Source: Candidatus Fokinia cryptica (lineage in GTDB: Bacteria > Pseudomonadota > Alphaproteobacteria > Rickettsiales > Midichloriaceae). Taken from it: DNA of 64,000 nucleotides. The notes under the pieces are model-generated. The model made no database searches and was not told the origin of the DNA. It saw nothing but the letters and a program-made list of their open reading frames with translations. The stretch is taken from positions 83,823-147,822 of the forward strand of contig NZ_CP110343.1 of the NCBI RefSeq assembly GCF_034359305.1. Direction: 5' to 3'. A program made the position numbers and the translations under genes. Of the stretch, positions 36,207 through 46,175 are shown piece by piece (position 1 is the first letter of the stretch; each line of letters begins with the position of its first letter).

Positions 36207-36557
36207 ATGCAGAATATGTACGACGTGATATGCAAGCCATCAATTGAGAGATTAAAGCGAGCTAAAGCATATGATGTATGCTGTTATGCTATAAAAGACT
36301 CGATAGTTGCGGAATATGTGATTATAGCTGAATGTTCTTCGACAAGGCATGCTATCTCTACAGCAAACGATATGTTGGAGTATTTAAAAAAAGCTCTTGA
36401 TATACCTGCCGTGATGATAGAAGGAATAAGAAGTGGTGAGTGGATTCTTTTAGATATAGGTACTGTGATAGTGCATATCTTTACAAAAGAGTCGAGAGAA
36501 TATTATAGTCTCGAAGAATTTATAACAAATTCCGGCGGCAGTATCGTGCTATCATAA
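36207..36557 (+). CDS. rsfS: Ribosome silencing factor RsfS (Iojap)
   Basis: 116 residues. RsfS binds uL14 and blocks subunit joining during starvation or biogenesis. Seen: [28 protein letters not shown] (family: Y-VIATGxSxRHVxAIAdxxxxxLK), [21 protein letters not shown] (family: EGxxxxxWVLIDxGDVVVHVF) and REYYSLEEF. Complete. In many bacteria it lies by obg; here it precedes lepA by 13 bp, another translation factor. Confidence 0.9.
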   Translation: MQNMYDVICKPSIERLKRAKAYDVCCYAIKDSIVAEYVIIAECSSTRHAISTANDMLEYLKKALDIPAVMIEGIRSGEWILLDIGTVIVHIFTKESREYYSLEEFITNSGGSIVLS

Positions 36558-36570
36558 TGCAAAATTAGGT

Positions 36571-38388
36571 ATGAAAAAGAAAGCTCTACAGCATATTAGA
36601 AATTTTTCTATTATTGCTCATATAGATCATGGTAAATCTACCATAGCAGATAGGTTAATCGAAGAATGTAAGGGAGTTGAGATGCGTGATATGAAGGCGC
36701 AAATTCTTGATTCTATGGATATAGAAAAAGAGCGTGGCATTACTATTAAAGCTCAAACTGTAAGACTTCTTTATACGGCATTAGATGGAAATGAATATGT
36801 GTTAAATTTAATAGACACTCCTGGGCATGTAGATTTTAGTTATGAAGTAAGTAGATCTCTTGCAGCATGTGAGGGTGCAATTTTAGTTGTAGATGCATCT
36901 CAAGGAGTAGAAGCTCAAACTCTCGCAAATGTGTATAAAGCAATGGATGCTGATAATGAAATTATTCCAGTTCTTAATAAAATAGATTTGCCAGCAGCAG
37001 ATCCTGAGAAAATTGCGACGCAAATACGTGATATTATTGGTCTTGATACAACAAATATTATTAAAGTATCTGCAAAAACTGGTGTAGGTATATTGGATAT
37101 TTTAGAAGGTATAATCAAGCTTCTACCGCCACCTAAAGGTGATATTGATAAACCTCTCAAAGCTTTACTGTTAGATAGTTGGTACGATAAATATTTGGGA
37201 ATTGTTGTATTAGTTCGTGTAATGGACGGTGAGGTAAAAAAAGGCGATGAGATTGTTATGATGTCGAATAGTGCAAAATATACGGTAGAGAATATAGGGA
37301 TATTTACTCCTAAAAAAGTTAATGTAGAGTCCTTAAGTGCGGGTGAATGTGGATTTATAGTAGCTACAATAAAGCAAGTAAAAGACTGTAAAGTTGGTGA
37401 TACGATTACTAATGCTAGAGTGCCATGTGATAAAGCTTTATCAGGTTTCAAGCCAAGTCTTCCAGTAGTATTTTGCAGTATATATCCAGTTGATAGTACG
37501 GAATTTTCCCTTTTAAAAGAGAGTTTAGAAAAGCTAAATCTTAATGACGCAAGCTTTACTTATGAGGTAGAAAATTCTGCAGCTTTAGGCTTTGGATTTC
37601 GATGTGGTTTTCTTGGAATGTTACACTTTGAAATTATTCAAGAAAGAATAGAAAGAGAATTTAATGTTGGACTTGTTACTACACCTCCGAGTGTAATATA
37701 TAAGGTAACTCTCTTTTCTGGAGACAATATTGATGTGCACAATGCCGCAGATATGCCAGATCCGTCAAGGATAAAAAGTATACAAGAGCCTTGGATTAAA
37801 GCTATTATGATGACACCCGAGCAATATATTGGAGTAATATTGGAGTTATGTAATTCTAAAAGAGGAGAGCATGTGAGCATTACATACTCTAGTGATAGAG
37901 TAGTTATTACTTATATGTTGCCATTAAATGAAGTGGTATACGACTTTTATGACAAGCTGAAGTCTTGTTCGCGAGGATATGCAAGTTTCGATTGGGAGAA
38001 AGCTGATTATAGGGATGGAGATTTAGTAAAGCTTAACATTATGATTAATGGAGAAAGTGTAGATGCGATGTCCACTATTATACATCGTACTCGTGCGGAA
38101 AGTAGAGGACGTGAGATATGTGAAAGGCTTAGCAAACTCATACCAAAGCATATGTTCCCTATACCTATACAAGCGGCAATAGGAGGAAAAATTATAGCAA
38201 GAGAGACAATTAGTGCATTGAGAAAAAACGTTACGGCAAAATGCTATGGTGGAGATATTACGAGAAAAAGGAAACTTTTAGAGAAGCAGAAAGAAGGTAA
38301 GAAACGCATGAAATCTATAGGAAGAGTAGACGTTCCTCAGTCAGCATTCGTATCTTTACTAAAAGGAGAAATAAAAAACACCGATTAA
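36571..38388 (+). CDS. lepA: Elongation factor 4 (LepA)
   Basis: 605 residues, the standard length. EF4 is a translational GTPase with a proposed role in 30S assembly and back-translocation. Seen: [20 protein letters not shown] (G1), the switch [32 protein letters not shown] (G3), [10 protein letters not shown] (G4), and the LepA-specific C-terminal domain: [10 protein letters not shown]-like segment ([16 protein letters not shown]), [21 protein letters not shown] and [19 protein letters not shown]. Intact. Confidence 0.97.
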   Translation: MKKKALQHIRNFSIIAHIDHGKSTIADRLIEECKGVEMRDMKAQILDSMDIEKERGITIKAQTVRLLYTALDGNEYVLNLIDTPGHVDFSYEVSRSLAACEGAILVVDASQGVEAQTLANVYKAMDADNEIIPVLNKIDLPAADPEKIATQIRDIIGLDTTNIIKVSAKTGVGILDILEGIIKLLPPPKGDIDKPLKALLLDSWYDKYLGIVVLVRVMDGEVKKGDEIVMMSNSAKYTVENIGIFTPKKVNVESLSAGECGFIVATIKQVKDCKVGDTITNARVPCDKALSGFKPSLPVVFCSIYPVDSTEFSLLKESLEKLNLNDASFTYEVENSAALGFGFRCGFLGMLHFEIIQERIEREFNVGLVTTPPSVIYKVTLFSGDNIDVHNAADMPDPSRIKSIQEPWIKAIMMTPEQYIGVILELCNSKRGEHVSITYSSDRVVITYMLPLNEVVYDFYDKLKSCSRGYASFDWEKADYRDGDLVKLNIMINGESVDAMSTIIHRTRAESRGREICERLSKLIPKHMFPIPIQAAIGGKIIARETISALRKNVTAKCYGGDITRKRKLLEKQKEGKKRMKSIGRVDVPQSAFVSLLKGEIKNTD

Positions 38389-38394
38389 TGGATG

Positions 38395-39126
38395 CTAGAA
38401 ATTTTCATTTACAGCTCTCATATCACTTTTAATAGCTATTCTATCATCAAAAACGAAGCAATCTCCCAGCCATTTCGAATCAGACTTAGTTCCACATTCT
38501 TGAAGATATCTTATTATCCCACCATCTAAGTGAAATACTTTTTGAAAGCCCTTTGCTTTGAGGTATGACGTTGTTTTTTCACATCTTACACCTCCTGTAC
38601 AATACATAGCGATTGCATCATTTTTGTTGAGTGTAGCTACATAATCATCAAGCCAGTTGAAGAATTCTGAAAAATTTTCGACTTTTGGATCTATTGCTCC
38701 TCTAAAAATACCGACGCAAGTTTCATAACTGTTTCTCGTATCTATAAGTTTGACATTTTGTTCGTTGAGCAATTCGTTCCATTCACTTGCTTTTAGATAA
38801 GTACCAGGAGTGAATGGTATTTTGTCAATTCCCCTTACCGTAATAATCTGAGATTTTATCTTTACTTTTAGCTTTCCAAATGGATGAGAATGGGAATAAG
38901 TTACTTTAAAATCCATAACGTATCCCGTAATTTCTAAGATTTTAGTTAAAACTCTAGTTTCTAATTCAGATGGAATAGAAATAGTTGCATTTAATCCTTC
39001 CTCTGCTATCAATATAGTGCCTTTCACGTTATTTTCTGCAAGAAAGTTTTTTAATTGTGCTTGTATTTCTGTTGTGTTCGTGATGCGAGAAAATTTATAA
39101 AATGTTGCTACTGAAAACTGCGACAT
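38395..39126 (-). CDS. trhO: tRNA uridine-34 hydroxylase (rhodanese domain)
   Basis: 243 residues. TrhO (YceA, UPF0176) makes 5-hydroxyuridine at the wobble position of several tRNAs. Seen: the N-terminal acylphosphatase-like domain (KGTILIAEEGLNATISIP; HPFGKLKVKIKSQIITV), then the rhodanese domain (VKLIDTRNSYETCVGIFRGAIDP) with the active Cys in MYCTGGVRCEKTTSYLKAKGF and LDGGIIRYLQ. The C-terminal zinc-like extension of E. coli TrhO is shortened. It converges on lepA at 6 bp. Confidence 0.9.
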   Translation of the reverse strand: MSQFSVATFYKFSRITNTTEIQAQLKNFLAENNVKGTILIAEEGLNATISIPSELETRVLTKILEITGYVMDFKVTYSHSHPFGKLKVKIKSQIITVRGIDKIPFTPGTYLKASEWNELLNEQNVKLIDTRNSYETCVGIFRGAIDPKVENFSEFFNWLDDYVATLNKNDAIAMYCTGGVRCEKTTSYLKAKGFQKVFHLDGGIIRYLQECGTKSDSKWLGDCFVFDDRIAIKSDMRAVNENF

Positions 39127-39285
39127 ATTGGATAGAGAGAAAAGGGATAATCTAGTAAAATCTGTCTAGCATATATTGATGATAATCTCAACTATGAGGA
39201 CGATTTTGAGTGTGAATTTTCAATATAGCTTGTATTTTTTCGGTAAATTGTTTAGATTTCAATTAATAAAACTTTGGTTGTGCAC

Positions 39286-39642
39286 ATGATAAACAAAAAG
39301 CGTAGAGCTGAAAGAACTAGAGTAAGGGTGAAGCTGCGTAATAAGTCGAGCAGGATGAGAATGACGGTTTTTATATCGAATTGTCACGTTTATTCTCAGG
39401 TAATAGATGATACTAGCGGAAATGTATTACTTTCAGCTTCTACTCTAAGCATGAGAGTAAGTTCCTCAAGAAAACCGAATTATTCAAATGCTATATGTGC
39501 AGAGCAAGTAGGCAAAGAAATAGCAAAAAAATGTAAGGATGCAAATATTGAAAAAGTAGTATTCGACAAAGGAGCTAAAAGATATCATGGTGTAGTAAAA
39601 GCTTTTGCAGAGAGTGCTCGTAGTGGCGGATTGAACTTTTAG
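39286..39642 (+). CDS. rplR: Ribosomal protein uL18, outside the spc operon
   Basis: The start ATG at 39286 gives MINKKRRAERTRVRVKLRNK; a TTG at 39274 would add four residues. About 118 residues. uL18 binds 5S rRNA in the central protuberance together with uL5. Seen: RMRMTVFISNCHVYSQVIDDTSGNVLLSAST (family: RPRLxVxRSNxHIYAQVIDDxxGxTLxxAST), EQVGKEIAKKCKDANIEKVVFDKGAKRYHG (family: VFDRGGYxYHGRV) and AFAESARSGGLNF. Normally it stands between rplF and rpsE; here it precedes fabG by 7 bp. Confidence 0.93.
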   Translation: MINKKRRAERTRVRVKLRNKSSRMRMTVFISNCHVYSQVIDDTSGNVLLSASTLSMRVSSSRKPNYSNAICAEQVGKEIAKKCKDANIEKVVFDKGAKRYHGVVKAFAESARSGGLNF

Positions 39643-39649
39643 TGCTTAT

Positions 39650-40396
39650 ATGTTTGCCCTAGAAGGTAGAAAAATATTATTGACCGGTGCTACTGGAGGT
39701 ATAGGACAGGTCGTTGTTGAATATCTTGTTAAAAGAGGTGCTATTGTAGTTGGAAGTGGAACTACTAGTAATAATGATGTTCTCCAAGAAATGGAGATAA
39801 TTTATGGTGGAAAGTTCAAAGGCATACAATTCGATCTTGGTGCTTCTTCTAGTAAAATTGATGCTTTCTTAAAAAGCGCAGAAGAAAAAATTGGAGGAAC
39901 ATTTGATACGTTAATATATAATGCCGGAATCACTTCGGACAAACTAGCTTTGAGAATGACAGATACCGATTGGACGGATGTTATCACCGTTAATCTCACT
40001 GCGGCATTTTTGTGTTGTAAAGCAGTATTACCAAGTATGATGAAAAATAGATTTGGAAGGATAATAGTTACATCATCGATAGTAGGATTCACTGGCAACA
40101 TAGGGCAGGCTAATTATACAACGAGCAAAGCTGGGATGATAGGCTTAATGAAGACACTTGCTTTAGAGGTTGCAAGCAGAAATATTACTGTAAATGCGGT
40201 AGCACCTGGCTTTATTAATACTAGGATGACTGAAAAAATTCCGGAAAATGCAAAGCAGGAATTTTTGAAACGTATACCTTTAGGAAAATTTGGAGAACCT
40301 GCAGATGTTGCCTCGGCAATAATATTTCTTGCTTCAAATGAAGCTCATTATATTACTGGAAGTACTTTACATGTAAATGGTGGTTTATACATGTAA
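39650..40396 (+). CDS. fabG: 3-oxoacyl-[acyl-carrier-protein] reductase
   Basis: 248 residues. FabG reduces beta-ketoacyl-ACP with NADPH in type II fatty acid synthesis. Seen: the Rossmann motif LLTGATGGIGQVV, NAGITSD, VTSSIVGFTGNIGQANYTTSKAG with the catalytic Ser-Tyr-Lys (YxxxK), and VNAVAPGFINTRMTEKIPE, then GSTLHVNGG. The motifs fit FabG closely. The start lies just after rplR, without a Shine-Dalgarno sequence. Confidence 0.94.
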   Translation: MFALEGRKILLTGATGGIGQVVVEYLVKRGAIVVGSGTTSNNDVLQEMEIIYGGKFKGIQFDLGASSSKIDAFLKSAEEKIGGTFDTLIYNAGITSDKLALRMTDTDWTDVITVNLTAAFLCCKAVLPSMMKNRFGRIIVTSSIVGFTGNIGQANYTTSKAGMIGLMKTLALEVASRNITVNAVAPGFINTRMTEKIPENAKQEFLKRIPLGKFGEPADVASAIIFLASNEAHYITGSTLHVNGGLYM

Positions 40397-40495
40397 TACA
40401 TTCATTTCTTTTAGGAGTAGCTATATTATTGTTTGACACAAGAAATAGAAAGTGTATTAAATTGTGGAAATATTGCTTACAAATATAAGGAAATT

Positions 40496-41916
40496 ATGAA
40501 TAACAGATTACGAGCTGTAAGCTATAGCAGATTCTTTAAGCGTTTTTTTAGCTTAAGTAAGGTAGAATTTTGGAAGTTAATGCTGAGCGGCTTGTTGTTT
40601 TTTCTTATAATTTCTTCTTATACGATAGTAAGAGAACTACAAAATGTTATATTTCCAGCTTTTTTAGGTTTAGAAAATATGCCACTTTCAAAGCTAGCGA
40701 CGTTGCTTTCATTATTGCCAGCTGCTTTAGTGGATGCTTACTTGATAGATCGTGTTCGTAGAGCGACTTTGTTGGTAGTATATCTAGCAGTATGGATTAT
40801 AATTGGTCTATATGTATCGTTCGGTTTACCGTTAGATATTCTAGATCTAACATCTGAGAAGATTTTTCTTACTACTTTGCAAAAATCTACTGTATGGGCG
40901 TTTTTCTTATTTGTAGAAGGCTATACCATATTTCTAATGTCGACTTTTTGGTCGTTCACAAATTCTATTAACGATCCTAAAAGTGCTAAGCATACATATG
41001 GTTTTATAGTAGCTTCATCGAAATTAGGAGGGATGTTAACAGCATTCTTAGCATGGGCATTATTTTCTACGTCTATAGATCTTGGATTTAGCGTAGTAGG
41101 TAAATTGAGATTACTAATGGTGGTTGCGGTATTGTTACTCATTATTGCCTTTTTTATCGTTTGTATTGCTATGGAGTATTTACCATCTGATGTATTTACT
41201 GGATATCACAATGTCCCTATTACAAAAGAAAAGGTTCGAAAGACGGTATGTTTAAGGGTATTAAGCTCTTATTTACCAATAGATATGTTCTTGGAATATT
41301 TATGCTGATGTCATGTACTGATGCTATAGGTGAGGTGATTAATTATCAAAGGTTAAGTCTTATGTTTAATCAGGCTAAAAGTTCTTCTAGTTTCAATGAT
41401 GATAAAATAGTAGATCTTGTATCTACTATATATTCTCAGATTGCCTACATGCAACTTATTGCATTTATATTATCGTTCTTCATCGCGAATGGACTGCTAA
41501 GGTTTATAGGAATAAGACGTTCTCTCTTTATCGTGCCAATTTTTGTTGGAATTGGCATTACACTCTATTTTTTGACTGGTATGCAGCAGTTAATCATATG
41601 TTTGTATGTTGCATTGTATGCACTCAATTATAGTATTGGTACTCCTGTGAGAGAAAGTTTATATATTGTCACGGATAGAGATGTGCAGGTAAAGAGCAAA
41701 TTTGTCATTGATGCATGTGCTGTTAAAATGTCTAGATCTCTTTCACATGGGTTTAATTACTGTAACGTGCAGTATATACTTTCTGCTTTTGGTAAACGAG
41801 CATCCATTTTTGCTAACAATGCTTTCATGTTAGGTTTTTGTGCTATATGGCTTTGTACCGCATATTTTATGGGAAAAGCATACGATGCAAAAAGTAAAGA
41901 GAAGGCTGGTGAATAA
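40496..41916 (+). pseudogene. tlc: ATP/ADP (nucleotide) translocase with a single frameshift
   Basis: Two overlapping frames together encode a full NTT/Tlc carrier of about 470 residues. These proteins swap host ATP for bacterial ADP, or import nucleotides, in obligate intracellular bacteria. First frame: KVEFWKLMLSGLLFFLIISS and YTIVRELQNVI; second: KLLFTNRYVLGIFMLMS and VIDACAVKMSRSLSHGF. Homology passes from one frame to the other near 41227-41245, just after ITKEK, at AAAAGAAAAGG; one base seems to be missing. The rest of both halves has no stops. The chosen ATG has an AAGGA upstream; a TTG at 40433 is the alternative. Programmed frameshifting or a sequencing error are alternatives to a true pseudogene. 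Confidence 0.75.
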
Positions 41917-42117
41917 AAAATGTACTGTTAGGTGGATAGTTGATAAAAATATGAAATTTATGAGGCTGGTCACCGTGGCAATAGAATAAGATATTTTCTC
42001 GAGCAGTATAGAAGTTTTTTCAGAAAAGCGTGCTAAAAAATGCCTGATTGAGAAATTACCTTCTTTCTGTTGTATATGTGCTTGATACTGCATGCAGTTT
42101 TTGTTAAACCATTTAGT

Positions 42118-42206
42118 GGACAGGTGGTCGAGCGGTCTAAGGCTCCGGTCTTGAAAACCGGCGTACGTTATGCGTACCGTGGGTTCGAATCCCACCCTGT
42201 CCGCCA
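42118..42206 (+). tRNA. tRNA-Ser (anticodon TGA)
   Basis: Acceptor GGACAGG pairs with CCTGTCC; anticodon stem CCGGT/ACCGG encloses CTTGAAA with anticodon TGA; a long variable arm (CGTACGTTATGCGTACCG) forms the extra helix of class II tRNAs; T-loop GGTTCGAATCC; discriminator G; CCA encoded at 42204-42206. Confidence 0.96.
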
Positions 42207-42493
42207 AAAGCGAACTCTGTGTGAAATTTTCTTAGTTCATATACATATCAAAAGTAGAAATTTCAGAAAAGAAGCTTTATTCATTTAGAATAATGACTTT
42301 TGTGTTGTTATTAGTTTCGCTTAAAAAGTTCAGAAATTCATTCAACTTCCCTTAATATTTCTATCGTAAAACTCGCGAATGAGCATTATAGATTTGTTTC
42401 ATAACTCGAAAAAGAACTTTTCCGAATTCTACTGGTATTTACTAAATACTGAAAAAAATCTATCATAAAGCCTTATTTTTATTAGGAAGTGTA

Positions 42494-43753
42494 ATGAATA
42501 GTAAATCTCAGAGATATAATGTGTTTCTATGGTTACTTTGTGCTTTTTTCTATTTCTATCAATTTATAGGAAGAATCTCTCCTATTGGAATGGCGAAGCA
42601 GTTTTCCGAGGAATTACACCTCAAAGCGAGTGAATTTGGTCTTGTTACTTCTACATGGTATTGGGCATATTCCATAATGCAAATTCCAATGGGAATAATG
42701 CTAGATAGAGTGAAACCACATTATCTTTTTTTCTTGGCTGCAGTATTAGCTGGGACAAGTTCATTGTTATTCTCTCTGAGTCATACTCTTTTTTTAGCAT
42801 GTATTGCTCGCTTTATGCTTGGGATTGCAGCATCTGCTGGTTTTATAGGAACAATGAAAGTCGCATCTTTGCTTTTTCCTAAAGAGAAGTTACCAGTGTT
42901 CTCAGGTATTACCAGCGCAATAGGTACTTTTACTCCAGTATTTGGTAGTAAGCTAATTGCTGATGCCGTACTATATTATGGATGGCGTGATTTTTGCTCA
43001 TTCCTTTTCTATATTGGAATTGTGATATCTATATCGTTTCCTATATTCTTTTGGGGACGAAAATTTAAGTTAGATCAAGATACCATTATTGAACATAAAC
43101 TTTCATTTCTGAAACAAATAAAGAATGTTATTAGCGAACGAAACGTTGTGGTATTAGGTGTTCTTGGCTTGATATTGTATGCACCATTGACAGCTCTTGC
43201 TGATTTATGGGGACCAGCGATTATCAGTTCTTTATATGAGATAGATCAGATAAAAGCAATTGGTATAAGCAGACTGATGTATGCAGGATTTGGTATAGGT
43301 GCTCTTGGAGTAGGTTTTATAAGAAAATTAGTAAATAATGTGTATTATGCTTTTTCTGGTGTATGTGCTATAGCATTTTGTATTATATTTATTGTTACTG
43401 TCTTACATCAGTTCATTAATCTTACTGTTTTGGGTATACTATTGTTCTTATTAGGCTTTTTTTGTTCATTAGAATGTGTAGTATTTTCTGAAGCGATAAT
43501 ATGTGTTCAGAAGAAAAGAATAGGGCTTACTTTAGGATTTATTAACACTATGACAATGCTTGGTGGAGCAATATTGCAACCAGTAATTGGGTTAGTACTA
43601 GATTTGTTATGGTGTGGTCAAATGAATCATGGAATGAGAGTATATGGTACATATGAATATGGAGGTGCTATCGTAATAATTGAAATGATAATGGTTGCTG
43701 GTATATGCATAGGACTATATTGGCAAAAAAGTTTTAGTAAAATGCCACAATGA
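42494..43753 (+). CDS. Major facilitator superfamily transporter (paralogue 1)
   Basis: 419 residues, about twelve membrane helices. Seen: YFYQFIGRISPIGMAKQF in helix 1, GLVTSTWYWAYSIMQIPMGIMLDR (the MFS loop 2-3 motif G-x-x-x-D-R), RFMLGIAASAGFIGTMK and the helix 10-11 segment LGFINTMTMLGGAILQP. Its closest visible relatives are the MFS genes at 44928 and 55746, with which it shares helix 1 and the LGFINTMTMLGG region. Substrate unknown; the type is common in Rickettsiales and probably imports host metabolites. It overlaps the next gene by 4 bp (ATGA). Confidence 0.88.
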   Translation: MNSKSQRYNVFLWLLCAFFYFYQFIGRISPIGMAKQFSEELHLKASEFGLVTSTWYWAYSIMQIPMGIMLDRVKPHYLFFLAAVLAGTSSLLFSLSHTLFLACIARFMLGIAASAGFIGTMKVASLLFPKEKLPVFSGITSAIGTFTPVFGSKLIADAVLYYGWRDFCSFLFYIGIVISISFPIFFWGRKFKLDQDTIIEHKLSFLKQIKNVISERNVVVLGVLGLILYAPLTALADLWGPAIISSLYEIDQIKAIGISRLMYAGFGIGALGVGFIRKLVNNVYYAFSGVCAIAFCIIFIVTVLHQFINLTVLGILLFLLGFFCSLECVVFSEAIICVQKKRIGLTLGFINTMTMLGGAILQPVIGLVLDLLWCGQMNHGMRVYGTYEYGGAIVIIEMIMVAGICIGLYWQKSFSKMPQ

Positions 43754-44718
43754 TAGATATGAGTTTTGTTGTAGGAGAGAATGAAAGTGGCTTACGTATA
43801 GAAAGAGCTATTGTGAAGTTCGCTCATACAAGTAATTGCATGATAAATTTTAGAGATGTATCAATTTTCCTCAGGAAAGGTTTACTTTATTGCAATAGTA
43901 AGAAAGTAAAAAGATCCATAATCGTGGAAAAAGATGATAGAATTGTAGTGAAATATTTTCATCATCGACATGTATCAGTAGCGAAGAAGCAAGTTAGCGA
44001 AGAGGTTGCTTATGAATTTCTAGTAAAAGTGAGAAATAATATAATATACGACACAAAAGATTTTTTAGTGATTAATAAAGAAGTGGGATGGGCAGTACAA
44101 GGTGGTAGTAATGTTAAAATCAGTATAGATGATATTTTGCCATTATTAGATGAAAAATGTACGATGAAATTGGTGCATAGAATAGACATGTGTACCAGTG
44201 GAGCTTTATTGATTGCAAAAAATACTAATTGTGCTCGATTGCTTGGCGAAATGTTTGCTCAACATGAAGTACGTAAAGTATATATTGGAGTCGTAGTAAT
44301 AAGTGAGCAAAACACATCAATGCATAATGATGGTATTAGCCACGATGTTATAGAATACTGCAAAGAAGGTAAAATAAAGCGACAAAATGCTATAACAAAG
44401 CATAAAGTATTATGCTGTTCACCAATATCAAATATCATGCTTATGCAATTTGAGATAGAAACGGGAAGAAAACATCAAGTACGGATTCATGCAATGAATG
44501 CTGGAACTCCGATTTTGGGTGATAAAAAATATGGCAAACAAAGAGAATTTAGTATCCAAGAATATATGTTAGATAAAATGTTCCTTCATTCTTATAGAAT
44601 ACAATTTAGATATGAAAATAATAAAGTAGATATAGTGGCGCCTCTTCCTGCTCACTTTATTAAATTATGCAATACGTATTTTCCTGCAATATCAATAAAA
44701 GATGGAATGCTTAATTAG
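43750..44718 (+). CDS. RluA-family 23S rRNA pseudouridine synthase (RluC/RluD-like)
   Basis: 322 residues. The N-terminal S4 RNA-binding domain is visible at about 14-75 (RDVSIFLRKGLLYCNSKKVKRS). The catalytic domain carries LVHRIDMCTSGALLIAKN (family HRLDxxTSGLLLxAKx, with the catalytic Asp), then FEIETGRKHQVRIHAMNAGTPILGDKKYG. Start ATG overlaps the MFS stop by 4 bp, so translation is coupled. RluC versus RluD cannot be decided. Confidence 0.9.
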   Translation: MIDMSFVVGENESGLRIERAIVKFAHTSNCMINFRDVSIFLRKGLLYCNSKKVKRSIIVEKDDRIVVKYFHHRHVSVAKKQVSEEVAYEFLVKVRNNIIYDTKDFLVINKEVGWAVQGGSNVKISIDDILPLLDEKCTMKLVHRIDMCTSGALLIAKNTNCARLLGEMFAQHEVRKVYIGVVVISEQNTSMHNDGISHDVIEYCKEGKIKRQNAITKHKVLCCSPISNIMLMQFEIETGRKHQVRIHAMNAGTPILGDKKYGKQREFSIQEYMLDKMFLHSYRIQFRYENNKVDIVAPLPAHFIKLCNTYFPAISIKDGMLN

Positions 44719-44770
44719 AAGCGCTTTTATGTTATTGATGGTATAAGTATACTGCGAAATGGAGGAAATT

Positions 44771-44851
44771 ATGATAGATATGTTACGAATCTTAGAAAAT
44801 TATGATATAAATGGAGTCTACAATTTACAGAAAGCACACTATCATTCATAA
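44771..44851 (+). CDS. Possible small ORF (26 residues) with a perfect Shine-Dalgarno sequence
   Basis: MIDMLRILENYDINGVYNLQ followed by six more residues and TAA. It is preceded by GGAGG at 44761-44765, five bases from the ATG, which is rare in this window. Product unknown. It lies in the 209-bp gap between the pseudouridine synthase gene and the second MFS gene. A chance ORF is the simplest alternative. Confidence 0.2.
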   Translation: MIDMLRILENYDINGVYNLQKAHYHS

Positions 44852-44927
44852 TTTTATCATAGCGATCTTTACGTTTTCATATCATATCAAGTAATTAATT
44901 AAGTTTGTAAAAATTTTCCTTACAAGA

Positions 44928-46175
44928 ATGCAAATTGCTTATTCTCACTTTCTTAGGTCACTATTCATTTGGGGAATAGGATGCTTTTTTTATTTCTATC
45001 AATTCATAGGTAGGATAATACCTAGTATTACTTCTGAGCAACTGATGCATGATCTGAATTTATCAGCCTCTTCCTTCGCCATTTCATCATCTTCTTGGTA
45101 TATAGCATATGCAATTGCACAGTTACCAATTGGATTATTGTTGGATTCTTACAGCCCTAAAAGAGTGATGTCTATTTCCTGTCTTATCATATCATTAGGT
45201 GCTTATATTGTTGCTTCATCTCATTCTTACCACATACTTGCGTTTGGTCGTGTATTAATGGGAATAGGCTCATCTGGTGCTTTGATAAGTACAATGAAAA
45301 TATCAAGAATGCTTTTCTCTCCTGCTATGTTTCCTGTCGCAAGTAGTACTACTATAGCAATAGGCGTGCTAGCACCTATCTTTTGTAATCTTTTTGCATC
45401 TGATGCAATTATTGGTATAGGATGGCGTGTATCATTTCTTTATACTTCCATCTTAGGAATTATACTTTCTTTTATTATACTGTTATTTGTTCATACTCCT
45501 ACTTCTAGTAATGATAAAAAATCCTTAATTTACGGTGAAGTATTAAAGAATCCTGAACTCATTGCTATAGGTATAATTGCACTTATATTATATTCCATTA
45601 TTTCAGCTATAGGTGACATGTGGGGTGCGACTTTTTTTACTGTTGTGTTCAATATTTCTGCAATCAGCGGGAAATTTGTAAATACTATGATATATCTTGG
45701 TTATTCCATTGGATGCTTTTTTATCGGTTGGATTGTGAATAAGTTTTATAGCATTTATTTGATTCATTTTATCTGTTCTGCTGTGATTACAGTGATACTT
45801 GGGTATTTAAGTTTTTGTAATTTTAGTCTGGATCTCGTATCAGGTGCATTTATGATGTTTTTGATAGGGATTTTTGCTTCCTCTAAAGTGCTTACTTTTA
45901 CACAATCTGTACTCATAGGCGGTAAAAATAATACCGGTACTGCTGTAGCTCTTGTAAACTGTATTACAATGCTTGGTGGTACTTTATGTCAGTCCGGAAT
46001 AGGTATTATTATGGATATGACATGGAGTGGTGCTACTAATGAGAGTGGTCGTAGAATATATACAGTAAGTGACTACAAAGCTGGCCTTTCTTTTATCTTT
46101 CTTCTCTTCCTGTTATCATCATTTCTTTCTTTATATTTTTTGAAGAAAAGTAAAATAAATCATAGAATTAGTTAA
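44928..46175 (+). CDS. Major facilitator superfamily transporter (paralogue 2)
   Basis: 415 residues, about twelve membrane helices. Seen: YFYQFIGRIIPSITSEQL, SSSWYIAYAIAQLPIGLLLDSYSPKR, GRVLMGIGSSGALISTMK, and ALVNCITMLGGTLCQSGIGI in the C-terminal half. Helix 1, the loop 2-3 motif and helices 10-11 match the MFS gene at 42494, so it is a tandem-duplicate-like neighbour interrupted by the rlu gene. Substrate unknown. Its last 8 bp overlap the 3' end of ftsI on the opposite strand. Confidence 0.88.
   Translation: MQIAYSHFLRSLFIWGIGCFFYFYQFIGRIIPSITSEQLMHDLNLSASSFAISSSSWYIAYAIAQLPIGLLLDSYSPKRVMSISCLIISLGAYIVASSHSYHILAFGRVLMGIGSSGALISTMKISRMLFSPAMFPVASSTTIAIGVLAPIFCNLFASDAIIGIGWRVSFLYTSILGIILSFIILLFVHTPTSSNDKKSLIYGEVLKNPELIAIGIIALILYSIISAIGDMWGATFFTVVFNISAISGKFVNTMIYLGYSIGCFFIGWIVNKFYSIYLIHFICSAVITVILGYLSFCNFSLDLVSGAFMMFLIGIFASSKVLTFTQSVLIGGKNNTGTAVALVNCITMLGGTLCQSGIGIIMDMTWSGATNESGRRIYTVSDYKAGLSFIFLLFLLSSFLSLYFLKKSKINHRIS

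Noticed and set aside
41225-41236. Classical programmed -1 frameshift heptamer in tlc
   Set aside because: The codons ACA AAA GAA AAG do not form an X XXY YYZ heptamer and no clear downstream pseudoknot is visible, so recoding is only listed as an alternative.
41830-42207. 125-codon minus-strand frame covering tRNA-Ser
   Set aside because: Antisense shadow of the tRNA and the translocase gene; translated tRNA sequence is a known false positive.
42207-42493. Non-coding stretch after tRNA-Ser as an integration scar or attachment site
   Set aside because: I could not find a repeat of the tRNA 3' end nor any integrase gene in the window.
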